From the NCBI GenBank assembly GCA_029204225.1, contig CM055094.1, positions 9,467,234 to 9,531,233 on the forward strand: DNA of 64,000 bases, in the 5' to 3' direction. The position numbers and the translations under genes are program-made. This stretch comes from Diphasiastrum complanatum. Taxonomy: Eukaryota > Streptophyta > Lycopodiopsida > Lycopodiales > Lycopodiaceae. Each line of letters starts with the position of its first letter. Within the stretch, counting starts at the first letter, position 1. This document shows positions 11,449 to 23,289 of the stretch, one piece after another. The notes beneath the pieces are model-generated. The model saw only the letters and a program-made list of their open reading frames with translations. It ran no database searches and had not been told where the DNA came from.

Positions 11449-12129
11449 GTAATAAAAATAGTTCAAGAATTGCTATTAAAGTGTTTCAACTTATGAAATT
11501 TTGGATTGCAATTGCATATCATATTTGCTATGAAGAGAAAGAGATTACCAAATAGATTGAAAATCTAATCTCTAGTCAATGGATAGCTTCAAGCTATATT
11601 ATTAAGCACTTCACATGCAAAAATACATTACTGATTATGTCTCCACCTCCAATGGAAATCTATATTGAATATCGTGTAAAGAATTTGAGATCTGATTCAT
11701 GGTACAAATTTTTTTTAGAAAGAAAAACATTAATCTTTTGATTATTAATTTGTTATAAAATGAAATAGAAGTACTTGAAACCCAAAAATACCATGTTATT
11801 TTTTTTTGTGCATTTGTGTGTATAGATATAAAAGAAAGAAATTTGAAATGTAGATCTAAATTCAAATTAAAAATTATTAACAAAAATTTTTTTCTAATTC
11901 AATGAAATGTTAAAATGTTATGAAATAAAAATGCAATCATTCATATGAGACAAAAATTTGAATTCTTGGATTAAGCAAACATGGCTTTGAAAAAAATCAG
12001 AGTACACAAAATGGAGAAGATGCACTAGATTTGGTCTTATGTCCTATACTTGTCAACATCCGACTATGCACTATGCATGCCTATAAGTGTGATCTACTAC
12101 TAGCAAATCCATAGTTCCGTACTAGTTAA

Positions 12130-12758
12130 TGTTAGAATTGTGAAAATTGGCAAATTATAGCTTGATTAAACCTTGTAAAATTGTACATAGGTGGGTCTCT
12201 CATGTGTGGAGGTTGCTCACACATATTAATAATAGACTTAGTCAAAACTTAGGAGTTAGATAGGAAGTTTGGTGAATTTCCAAGAATTTAGAAAAACTCC
12301 ACAAATCATGGAAGTTGGTAATTGATCTAACTACCAAAGTTGGTAGACATGATGGTTAGGTCAATTTGACAAGAGTAGGAAAACCTAATGCTAATTAGGT
12401 CCCGAAACACGTGTTGAACCTTCTCAACGAGCTATGGAAAGGATCTCCTTTGTACTATCAATCATTCAATCAATGTGGGAGAGCTTTTACGCCATTTGTG
12501 TTGAAATTTTTTGATGTGAATGCAATCTAAACTTAGTGAAGTTGATTCTCTGTTAGTGGGCTATACTAAAGTCGGTACTTCACATGTGAGGTCGAGTCTA
12601 TAGTGTTTTGATCAATAATTGATTGTTCTTGCTTGTTTAGATAAAAATAGATCAAAATTTGAGTGCTAGTTTGCAATAGATTGATTAACCAAATACCCAA
12701 TCACTCTTGATGATCTTTTATAGATCCATTTTGGATTCTAAACACTATACTTTCAACA
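12130..12758 (+). repeat. 5' LTR of a copia remnant
   Basis: Begins TGTTAGAATTGTG at 12130, a common copia LTR start, and ends TTTCAACA at 12758. It is followed immediately by a primer-binding-site-like sequence. The downstream matching LTR was not found, so the call rests on termini, the adjacent PBS and the gag-pol remnant that follows. Confidence 0.7.
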
Positions 12759-12772
12759 TGATATCAGATCCA
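12759..12772 (+). promoter_or_regulatory. Primer-binding site, degenerate
   Basis: TGATATCAGATCCA directly after the LTR. It differs from the initiator-Met consensus TGGTATCAGAGCC at two or three positions. Confidence 0.6.
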
Positions 12773-13389
12773 AGTACAAGAGTTTAATTGTTGATCAAAA
12801 CCAAGTCCAAATTTAGCAAGTTTAATGTTAAAAGTCTAGTTTTGACAGGTCAACGCGCTGTGCGGTATGCCAAACAGTGCTCAAAAAGATCATTGAGTAT
12901 ACAAATGCTATTTGCACATCTTCCCCTTGTGTATAGTCTTGAATGTCTTTATGCTTGTTCATTGCTCATGCGTATTCAGTTGCTAATTTTTTCTATTCCA
13001 CACAAAGGATCGATTTGTTGAATGATTGTAAATCAGAGATAGATAGGCAATGTCATCTAAAGCTTGGAAGAGGATAGATCTCAGTTAGCAGCAGTGACAA
13101 TTTGACTTTATCCAGCTCAATCTTAGGAATCAGAATCAAAGAGCGCATTATCAGACCTATTAGACAAAGAATGTCTCATTAAGTGTCATCTCCACATCAG
13201 ATTCCAACAATGGTCATAGAGCATGAGGTTGAAAAGCATCTCGTCTGTCATCAAGGATTCCAACGGTGGTATTAGAGATCCAAGGCTTTATCAAAGCCTA
13301 CTCGATCATAATATCAGAGCAAAAAGGTTTTATTTGACCAAGGTCATTCAGAACAAAAGAATCCTCATTAAGGCTAAAACATTGTATAC

Positions 13390-16300
13390 AACAATGGCAT
13401 CTAGAAGGAGCATTCAATCAAAGATTTGCATAGTACTTCAAGCAGATGCGTCAAACTACCTAGCTTGGAAGGTGAAGACTTCGCAAGCACTCTGCCTTCG
13501 CCCAATATTGTTCGCTTATCCTAAGAGGAGAAGCACTTTGGCCCTAGGTGGACGGGACTGAAGAAAAACCAGTAAATGCCAGCAAGGAGCTTCAAGAATG
13601 GAACGAGAAAAATGATAAGGTAGTAGCTATTATCTTCTCCTCCATCAAAGACAACATCATACTAAGATGAAGAACCTCTTTCTTTCTTTGCACAATGTTA
13701 GCATGGAACATGTAGTCTCATAGGAGAAGCAACTGATGTATCTATTGCACTACCAAGATTGTTCCAAACAGCATGCACTCTATTAACAAAGGATCCTGCC
13801 ATGACTCTTGAGAAGGTAGTAGCCGAGATCACAGAGGAAGTAGAATCCAGAGAGAACTATGATAACAGACAAGAGCCTGATCAAGCTTTGTATGGCAGAA
13901 AGGATCAACGCAAGAAGAAGCCTAATGCTGAGAGGGAGTCATCTCGAAGATCTGACTGCAATCAGTTGAAGAATGCAAACAAAGAAGGAAGATCCAAAGC
14001 ACCTACCAAGCAAAGATCGCAAGGTGGTGACAATAAGTCATGCATTAGATGCAGACGCGACTGTCATACCATTGACACATGCTGGTTAAATCCAAACATT
14101 CAATGCATACATTGTCATAAGAAGGGTCATGCAACAGTAGACTACTTTCAGAACCCAAGAAATAAGAAGGCAACAGGCAGGAAGGAGCCCTCCAACAGCT
14201 CGACGTATGTAGAGGAGCCAGAGTCCTTGAAGATGGCTGAAGAGAGAGTGACAAACAATCTATTCGCTTACCTATGCACTGAAGTGTGCACCACATCTCA
14301 ATCGGATATACAATAAATTATTCTTAACTCCGATGCTACGTCACATTTCGTGACCACAAAGCACATGAAAGCTGATTACCGCAAGACGGATTCCTCCAGA
14401 TACATTATTCTGAGAGATGGATCAAGGCAGCAAGTAAGTGGAAGAGGACGACTATGGCTATATGCCAATGGTAGAGATAGGAAGCTTGATGACATGCTAT
14501 ACGTCCCAACACTCCATAAGGATCTATTATTTGTCACTGATGCAAGCATGAGCATTACCTTTGGAGATGACTCATGTGAAGTGACTGAAGCAAACAACAC
14601 CCGCATCATCACACATGGAAGGCGCAAAGGCAACCTGTACTATTTGAAGATACGTATATGGCTCTATACAAGGCCAATCAGAATGGAGTATTTACGGTCA
14701 CAAGCATCAAAGATGCAAATAGTCTGAAGTCATGTGAAGCATGTAACAAAGGCAAGATGTCAAGAATACCCTTCACAAGAGACTCATTCAAAAGAAAATA
14801 GAGCTCTTGGAGATGATATATTTTGACATCTACGGACCTTTCAACGTAGTCTCACTTGGAGATTTGAAGTAGTACATCACATTCATTGATGATTTTAGCA
14901 ATTTGCTACCATATACTTCATTCAAAACAAATCAGAGGCACTTGACAAGTTTACAGAGTTTGTAAACTAGACCAAGAAATGGACCAAGAAAAAGGTGAAG
15001 CAGCTAAGAACCCACAGAGATGGAGAATACATCTCCAACCATTTCGTTGAATTCTGCAGCGAGCATAGAATCTTACACTTGAAGACCGTAGATTACACTC
15101 CGCAACACAACGGTGTGGCCGAGAGAAGGAACTACACATAATGGAAGCTGCAAGATCCATGATGGCCTATTCAAAGGCATCAAAAATCTTATGCAATGAA
15201 GCAGTAGATACAACCAACTACTTGCAGAATCGAATTGGCAAATATGGCATTTCCAACACCACACCACACGAAGTATGGTGGAAGAACAAGCCGAGTCTTA
15301 GCTCATCTTCACATATTCGTATGTGCAGCATATGCACACATTCCAAACAAGAAGCGAAAGAAGCTGGATGATGAAGTTGAACAAGGCTTTCTTGTTGGAT
15401 ATGATCTACACTCATCATACTACAGGCTCTATTCTAAGCAAGACATATTATGACCTGCCCATATCAACAGAGGGAGCAGATGATGATAAATACTTAGAAC
15501 AAGATGTTCACTTATCACCTAAGTTGAGTGATGACTCAGATGACAAACGGGCTACAAAATTGCCTATAGCTAGAATACCAAGAACCCACAATGGTTCCGC
15601 ACCTACTAGTGGCAAAGACAAAGGCAAAGCAAAAGCAGCACTCAAACAATCTCTACACAGATCAGCAAGAGCTCACAAAGCACCTATCAGATATGCTCAC
15701 TCACAAAAATCAGATGCATTTGACAAGTTCACAAAATATGTGAACTGGGAGGGGCGGAAAATGGTTGTGCAGCATATGCATATGTTCCTGACAAACTTCG
15801 AAAGAAGCTTGATAAGAAAGCAGAACAAGGATATGACAATCATTCGTCATACTACAGAATCTATATGCCAGAGACAAACACAGTGAAGACAGTCAGAGAT
15901 GTCAAGTTCGATGAGACCAAAACAATGGCCAACAATGATCCTGTCAGTTATGAAATTCTTGAAAGACAATATTATGATCTACCAACCACGACAGAGGGAG
16001 CAGAGGACAAACAATCAGACAAAGATTTCGAGTCGCACCTCAGTCAAGCAAATCAGACGAAGAAAGATTCGAAGCTAGCCTACTGCTACAACACCTACAA
16101 ACCGAAATGGTTCTGGACCTAGCAGAACAAATAAAGGCAAGAGCATCGCAATACCACATGGATCTCCCAGAAGATCAACAAGAGAACGAAGAGCACCGAC
16201 AAGATTTGTGCTAGGTAGCTCAACTTCTACATCTGAAGAGTTTTGTGGATTCAATGGAGAACCACAAACATTCGAGGAAGCAATTGAATGTCCAGACAAG

Positions 16301-16420
16301 GATAGATGGATCCAAGCCATGAATGAGGATTTTTCGATACATTATAAGCCTATATGCAATATGACCATCATATCATGTGTTGAATTTCAAAGGAGCTCTA
16401 AGTGCATTGGAATAGGTTGA
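13390..16420 (+). pseudogene. copia gag-pol remnant with two zinc knuckles and an altered protease site
   Basis: Gag text starts near 13394 (MASRRS..., then ADASNYLAWKVK). The frame at 13759-14316 carries a Lys/Arg-rich stretch and two knuckles. The first, CIRCRRDCHTIDTC, is a complete CX2CX4HX4C. The second, CIHCHKKGHATVDY, has Tyr for the last Cys. A TAA at 14314 precedes the protease site, which reads LNSDATSH where families have DSGATSH, so the catalytic Asp is Asn. Integrase text follows at 14810-15450, including a TPQHNGVAERRNY-like block near 15090. RT begins with PQTFEEAIECPDKDRWIQAM near 16260-16320 and then stops. The region 15310-15520 is duplicated at about 15745-16010. Multiple shifts make it inactive. 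Confidence 0.85.
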
Positions 16421-18740
16421 AAGAGAAGATCAAATCATTGCTACAAATGGAGGCCTCATGTTGGAGAGCAATGATAGGCTTACCTCAAGCAACTATTCAA
16501 CTTGGAAGGTGAGAATGGAGCCTCTCCTTGATGAATGAGTTCATGTACATTGTTGTAGCTGTGGAGGAGAGACATTTGGAACCTGAAGAAAAATTCAGGT
16601 ATAATAGGAGGGCAAAGAAAGATCTTAATGTTATGAACTTCTCAAGGAAGTTGGTAAGTGCACTACATCTAGTGAGGCTTGGAAAACCTTGAAGAAGGTT
16701 TATGAGTCCAAGTCTACATCAAGGGTTCTAATCCTTAGGAGGAAAATCTTTCAAACTTAACAAAAGAAGGATGAAAGTGCTCATTCTTTTGTTTTTAGGG
16801 TTAAAGAGGAGGATCATCTTCCACATCTCAAGTTGGAGAGGAGGAAGCTATGTCCTCAAGAGGAAAATTTAAGGGCAAGGGCAAAGGCAAGTGGTCTAAA
16901 GGGAAATATCAAGGTGAGCGTTCTACTTTTGTTGGAAAGAAGAAAGAGAGACTAAAGGTTCAAGGGACATTTTGCTAGTGATTGCTTCAAAAAGAAAAGA
17001 GATCAAGGTGTTAGATGAAGATGGTGTTAACGATCAAAACTCAAATGATGATTCTCTTGTGATGTCTTCATGTTTGATTGCTAATGATGGAGATATTGAT
17101 CCTTGGGGGATTGATAGTGGAGCAAGCTCACAAAAGACTTTTCACAAAGAGTACTTTTCATCTTTGTTGGCATATGAAGGTGACAAGAAGCTGATCTACA
17201 CTACCAATGATGGTGAGTGTGCAATCAAAGAAATTGGCACAATTCCTATTTCTCTCTCTACAAATAGGAATGTTCATTTGAAGGATGTTTTTTTCATTAC
17301 ATTTATTACTGAGAACCTTCTTAGTGTGAGTCAACTTCTAAATAAGGGTCTTAAGGTGGAGTTTGATGGTGATGCATGCTTGATCAAGAAAAAAGATATG
17401 GTGATTGCAAAAAGGAAGAGGCAAGGTAAATTGTTCACAATTGATGTTTGTGTTGTTGCTAACCAAGTTGGATGTATGGCAAAGGAGTAATTGTCAATGC
17501 AAGAGGTATGGAAGAAGAGATTGGGGCGTCTCAACTTCAAGACATTGGAGGTGATGGCAAAGAGGCAAGTTGTTTTTGGTCTTCCCAAATCTCTTACTAG
17601 CATGAATCATGTTTGTGAGCAATGCGCTTTATCAAAGTCCCATAGGTTACCTTACAACAGATCTACATCGAGATCAAGTAAGCCTTTTCAACTTGTGCAT
17701 TTGGATATTCATGGAGTTACTAAAATTAGCAATGGTGGTGCTAAGATGTATGTGACATTTATTGATGATTTTAGTTGATTTTGTTGGGTGTATCTACCAA
17801 TGAGCAAGTATGAGGTGTTTGATGTCTTTGTAAAGTTCAAGATTGCAGGGGAGGTCCATTTCAACACCAAAATCAAGTGCTTGAGGAGTGACAATGGTGG
17901 TGAGTACATTTCTACCAAGTTCAAAGAATTTTGTGATGCAAATGAGATCAAGAGGGATCTCACAAGTCCAAGAATAAACAAGAAAATGGAGTGGCCGAAA
18001 GGAAGAATAGACCCTTATGTGAAGGAGCCAAAGATATGAGGTTAGTTGCCAATCTTCCTAAACCTTTTTGGGGTGAAGCTTTGTTGTGTGCCAATTATTT
18101 ATGTAATAGGTGGCCAAGTGTTGTTTTGGATGGAAAGACACATTTTGAGATGCTATTTGGTAGGAGGCCAAGTGTCAAGTATCTCAAAACTTTTGGATGT
18201 GTATGATATAGCAACATTACTCTTGATGATAGGAAAAAGGAGGATCCATATTCAAAGAAAGGTATATTTGTTGGTTATAGTGAGGTGATAAAGGCTTACA
18301 AAGTTTACGTTCCTTCAACTAGGAAAGTGGTCATAGGAAGAGATGTCATTTTTTATGAATTAAATATTCCAAAGGGTGCTTCTAATGGTGATGTGGTTAT
18401 GAAAATGTTGATGATACTTTGGATGGTGATGGTGAAGAAGCATGTTCAAGTCAAAAGCCAAGGAGGACATCAAGGCAAAGGCAAAAACCTTCAAGGCTCA
18501 CATATGGTGAGAATGGTAATCAAGTGGAAGTTACTCATTTTGCTTTTCTCACATATTTTGGTACATCTTCTTGTGCAGATGAGGCTATGCAAGTGGATGG
18601 TGGTTTTATGGAATGGAAGCAACTAATGGATCTTGAAAAGAGGTCTTATTCAATGAATTTGATGGTCCAATGGAAGATCAAGAGGTTGATCTCAAAGGGC
18701 TTCAACAACACAAAAGGGAAAGTGGCAATTTGGAGCTAGT
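16421..18740 (+). pseudogene. Second copia gag-protease-integrase remnant
   Basis: Gag restarts near 16425 (LTSSNYSTWKVRMEPLLDE, then a stop). A knuckle tail (GHFASDCFKKKR) lies near 16960-16995. The protease region at 17101-17130 reads DPWGIDSGASSQ with an intact D-S-G. LLSVSQL and WKKRLGRLNF (GAG-pre-integrase) follow. Integrase shows CEQCALSKSH near 17620, VHLDIHG near 17695 and LRSDNGGEYIS near 17880, then a frame change near 17985 into PKPFWGEALLCANYLCNR and KTFGCV. A linker with PRRTSRQRQKPSRLTYG lies near 18455-18510. There is no RT. In-frame stops lie near 17488 and 17776. Its start, directly after the truncated RT of the preceding remnant and without an LTR, suggests recombination between elements. 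Confidence 0.85.
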
Positions 18741-19068
18741 CAAGATCATCAAAGGGAAGCCAAATGGAAAAGATACTTTGGATCTATTTTTGCAGGTGTT
18801 TGAAGAGCGAATTAAGGTTAAGGGAGCATTAAGGAAGTGTTTTTCAAGTTTGCTCTACTTGTTCGAGCAATTTTGTGTGAATATGTGCAAATTGTCAAGA
18901 TATGGTGAAGCTACTTACATTGTTTTGCATCATTTTGTTGCTGGAGTTGTACTAGCGTTCTTGGCTGGCTTTGCTGATGGAAATGAAGCTAAGGGAGGCT
19001 CATTGTATCACTCATTCATGGCTAAGTTCTCAAGTGTTGAGCTATGTGGTGCCAATGCTTGGAGATAG
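18741..19068 (+). other. Unidentified open frame after the copia remnant
   Basis: An open frame continues from about 18670 to a TAG at 19066. It has no copia motif and contains a hydrophobic stretch (VAGVVLAFLAGFA) and several Cys. I do not recognise it. It may be chance, or a scrap of host coding sequence joined to the element. Confidence 0.25.
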
Positions 19069-19069
19069 T

Positions 19070-20054
19070 CATTTTTTGGTGAATCTATGCTCATTTTCTT
19101 GTGTCAAGTAGATGCTGAAGATAAGTTATATCTATCACCAATGATAAGATATCACTTGTGAAGCGATTCAAGAAATCTGGAAGTGACATCATCCATTCTA
19201 TCCAGTTTTCTTTTTCAAAAATACTTCACAATAGGTTTTTCATTGGATGTGTATATATTGTGTGGGCCATATGAGAATCTCCAAGGAGTCACAAAAGAAA
19301 CTTCAACAAACTACAAAGAATGATAAAACAACAACATTTATAAAAGGCTAAATAGCAAGTGGAATTGTGAAAATTAAAAGGTCCTAGTCAAGGCATGAAA
19401 ATTTTATCGAATATTACAATTTATGGGTTAGGATATTATCTCAAACCTCACTATATCACTATCTCTCCTCCTCGAAACCCTGATTTGTCAAAAAACCTAG
19501 CTTTTCACACTTTTTATTCTGAAGGTTTCATCTATTCACACATTTTGCAAGAAGCTCGGATAGTAGGTATATATATTAACTATGATATATATTGAATTAA
19601 AAATATGTCCATCAATAAAAAATTGTTGACTGGACTTTAAAGCTGGTCAAAGCCCCGAAATACACATGACCCAATCAAAACGCATGAACCGCATTATGTC
19701 TATCATTGGTGACATGGCAAAACCTTAGAAGATACTAGAAAATTTTTGTGCACGGGACAATGCGATATTATTTCACTCCAGTAAATAGTATATTGGTGAA
19801 TTTGGAAATTGAGCTGCAAATCTAGATATCACAATAAATGATGACCAGTTTAAATTCGTTGTCACATTCTAACTCAAAAAAAAAAAAAAAACTACCAAGG
19901 AATAATTTGTGCAAACTTTGATCCTAATCAAAGTATGGAATTCAACTACACTAACATACTCCAAGTATTATCGACACACACAAGTATGGATGTGGATGTG
20001 GATGGACATGTGATGTCTACTGTACATCACATTCGAAGCGTTCATAAGGAAATG
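19070..20054. other. No gene seen
   Basis: AT-rich DNA with an A14 run near 19877-19892. No supported feature. Confidence 0.55.
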
Positions 20055-21147
20055 TCAAGGATAAGTTCTACTTCTTGAAAATGCTTGAAAAAGTTCTGTG
20101 TCATTTAGCATTGGTTGGGGAATGACCATGTTTGAATTTTGGTCGAGCCCCAACACCCTAAGAAATATGAAATATAAATGTTTGTAGGCCAAGTATGACT
20201 TTTCATCCAAGAATCGCTTTTGAAAATCTGGACGTATGCACATGGGCTTCTTGGCTATGTGTACATCATAGCAATTCCCATTGACCATTGAGTTTTCATT
20301 CTGTACTTTAACCATGGTTTGCAATTACACATGCATTCAAAGACAATGCTCTCTCTATTCACTCTCATGCGATGATTGACACCCCAGGTCTATACTTTTG
20401 GCATCTAACTCCTTTGTTTGTTGTAGAAGTTGAATTGCCTTTATCATTGGATTCGTTGCTGGGAGCTTCATAGGCTCCTCTTTCAGTGATTGGAATTGTC
20501 TCTAACTGAATCTTGCACGTGTTAGCATATCAACTTCTATTTTTGTGAGATTCATACCATGATTTACAGGCCATATACTTGGTATCTTTGTAGGAATAGG
20601 GGAGATGCTCTTTTTTGGCTCCCAAAGTGTGTGTGCAATTGGCATTGCAAAACCACATTATATGTTGTGTCTTGCAATTGGGATGTGTTCTAGTAGACCA
20701 AAAACTGGCAACCATCCTAGGCACTTGACACGACTATTTAGGGCAGTTTTTTGGATTGCCCAATAAGTGTTATGGATCTCTTGTTCCAAGACCACCTCTC
20801 CCCCAACCATACATGGACTAGAATTCAAGGGTGTACTCCCATCTTCAGGTTGTTTAGAGATAGGTGGACATGAGGCAAATTTTGTCTTTTGTGGACGACC
20901 TCTTTCTTTGCGATTCACATTCTCAAATTTATACTCTAACATGTGGCTAATATTCTCCTCTATGTCCACAACAATAGATTGCCTTCTCTTTCGGCACACT
21001 ATTTTTGTTCCCTTCAAGGACTATTGGTGCATGGTGCATTGGAGTTCCTACTATAGCTTGTTGGATGGTGCTTAGAACCTCTCTAGGTCTTGTAATAGAT
21101 CCTAGAGTCATGCTTGGTAGGTGCATGGTAGGTAAAAATCTCATCAT
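20055..21147 (-). other. Minus-strand open frames of unknown origin
   Basis: Three adjoining minus-strand frames (21017-20658, 20724-20530, 20324-20055) together give a possibly once-continuous coding region. It has a basic stretch (RKERGRPQKTKF) and Cys/His-containing text (WFCNANCTHTLGAKKEH). No family is recognised. It lies immediately 3' of the PPT of a minus-strand copia element, so part of it may be LTR sequence, or an older pseudogene that the element landed beside. Confidence 0.3.
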
Positions 21148-21179
21148 AAATCAAGGTCTAGATCCTACAAAGTAGGAAT

Positions 21180-21341
21180 CACTACCAAATAGACACAACC
21201 ACTCCTCTTGACTCGTGGTAACCTACTTTAGGTGTGTATGTACAAGTGGCACTTTGGCCATTCAAGTAACCAACAAACAATATTGACAAAATGTACAATA
21301 TTCTACATGGCTAGATTTGCCAATGTAGGCAATTTTTCACA
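21180..21341 (-). repeat. Start of the 3' LTR of a minus-strand copia remnant
   Basis: On the minus strand, GAGGAGGGG (21350-21342) is a polypurine tract and is followed by TGTGAAAAATTGCC from 21341. The distal end of the LTR is not visible; 21180 is only a placeholder. Confidence 0.45.
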
Positions 21342-23289
21342 CCCCTCCTCAAATCTAGCCTTGGAAACAACAATACTTTTATCAATCACTCCAATTGAAG
21401 ATCTAAGCTTGACAAATGAATCTTTAGGTAAAGATTTAGTAAACAAATCAGCCAAGAAACTTGATGATGGTACATGTTGGAGCTTGATCTCTTTGGCTTG
21501 CACTTTCTCCCTCACGAAATGATGAACAATCTCAATGTGTTTGCTCCTTGCATGGAATGTAGGATTAGTTGCAAGTGATTGGGATGATTGGTTTTCACAA
21601 TAGATGATTGGGATCTCATCCTCCATGACATGAAGCTCCAACAATAGCGTTTTGAGCCACAAGACCTCCTTGCTTGTTGATGTCAAGGCCTTGTATTCAG
21701 ATTTTGTGGAAGATAAGGAGATGGTATCTTGCTTTTTGGAAAGCCATGATACTACTCCATTACATAGAAAGGTGGCAAAAGCACTTGTTGATCTCCTACC
21801 CACTTTGTCACTTGCAACATCCGAGTCACTATAGGCTCTTAAGCCAAGATTAGTCCCTCTATACAAAATGCCAAAATTCTTAGTAGATGAAATGTACCTA
21901 AGAACTCTTTTGGCCATCTTCCAATGTGAAACTAGAGGACTTTGCATGAATTGGCTTAACTCTCCAACACTGTAACTAAGATCAGGTCTAGTTATAGTTA
22001 AATAGATCAAGGAGCCTATAAGCCTTCTATATAATGTGATGTCCTCAAAGAATGCTTCACCACCACCAATAGATGCTTTTACATGTTGCTCCATTGGTGT
22101 CTCAATGCCTTTATAATTCTTCATTCCAAATCTATCTAGGATGGATGTAGCATACTTAGATTGACAAATAAAGCTAAAATCACATCCTCTAATAACCTCT
22201 ATTCCTAGAATTAAGCTTAATAGGCCGAGATCTACCATTTTAAACTCTTTTGCCAAAGCAATTTTTACATCTCTAATTCCATCTAGATCATTACCACTCA
22301 AGATAATGTCATCTACATACAAAACAAGAATAATGATCTTGCCATCATGAAATCTTAAGTACAATGATGGATCATAAAAACTCATTACAAAATTGATGGA
22401 AATGAGAAAAGAGTTTAGCCTAGAGTACCATGCTCTTGGTGCTTGCTTGAGCCCATAAAGGCTCTTCTTTGAGAAACACAACTTTCCTTCATGCTTTTCC
22501 TTGATGAAGACCTCAGGTTGCCTCATGTAGATCTCTTCCTCCCAATAAACATTGAGGAATGCATTTGTGAAATCAAGTTGGAATAGCTCCCAATTGAAGG
22601 TTGTAGCAAGACTAATGATCAACCTAATAGTAACAAGCTTAGCCACAGGAGCAAAAGTCTCATAATCAATGCCTTTGGTTTGTAAAAAACCTTTGGCTAC
22701 AAGCCCAGCTTTATGCTTACTTATTTATCCATCTTTATTATACTTCAATCCTCTTAGATTTACAAATATCTTCATAGCATGTTGGCTCATCTAACATTGA
22801 AGTAAGAAAGGTGTAAGACGTGAAAGATGATGAGCCTTCCCTTTGATCAACTTGACCATCATAGGTGAGCCTCAATGGCTCGGTCCTTGCCCTTGTAGAT
22901 CTTCTTGGAGTTTTTGCATCTTGAGGTAGATCCTCAAGTTCTTCTTCACTTGGAAGCTCCTCCTCCATCCTAGCATGATGTTGAACTAGCATCTATGTCC
23001 CGACTTGTGACAGTAATCACAGCAAGAAGTTTGTTGGTTGTTGTTGCCTCTACTCGTAGATTTTGAATGAGCCTTGTCGAATCTAGGCTTGTTCATATTT
23101 TCTTCTTCCTTTTGTGAAAAGAACTTTCTCCTAGTCAATGCTTCCTTCTCCTTTGTCTCTCATCATTCTCTCATCATCGACAAGATTGATAGCTCGTTCG
23201 AACGTCATGTCTGGTAAGCTCAGAATGAGGATTCGCAGCGGCTGATAGGACGTAGGTAGAGTTTTCATGAAGTGCATCAGCTGCTGTGG
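21342..23289 (-). pseudogene. Minus-strand copia remnant lacking protease and integrase
   Basis: Reading leftwards, a gag piece (23313-23131, MKTLPTSYQPL, LVDDERMM) is followed by a knuckle start, CCDYCHKSGHRC, near 23020-22990. The sequence then jumps straight to the post-integrase linker (LPQDAKTPRRSTRARTEPLRL, 22992-22738), so protease and integrase are missing. RT and RNase H are nearly intact from about 22710 to 21303. They include VAKLVTIRL, LYGLKQAPRAWY, YVDDIILSGND (catalytic Asp pair), LIGSLIYLTITRPDLSY and SKKQDTISLSSTKSEYKA, ending LADLFTKSLPKD. A stop lies near 22727. The long open RT-RH frame (447 codons) makes it one of the younger copia remnants here. Confidence 0.88.

Larger units (their letters stand above)
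9899..12129. other. No gene seen; AT-rich intergenic DNA
   Basis: No reading frame with a recognisable motif. It holds a short tandem duplication near 10015-10068 and a TG microsatellite at 11414-11446. Confidence 0.6.

Noticed and set aside
11635-11883. 82-codon minus-strand frame
   Set aside because: AT-driven, Phe/Ile/Lys-rich, without features.
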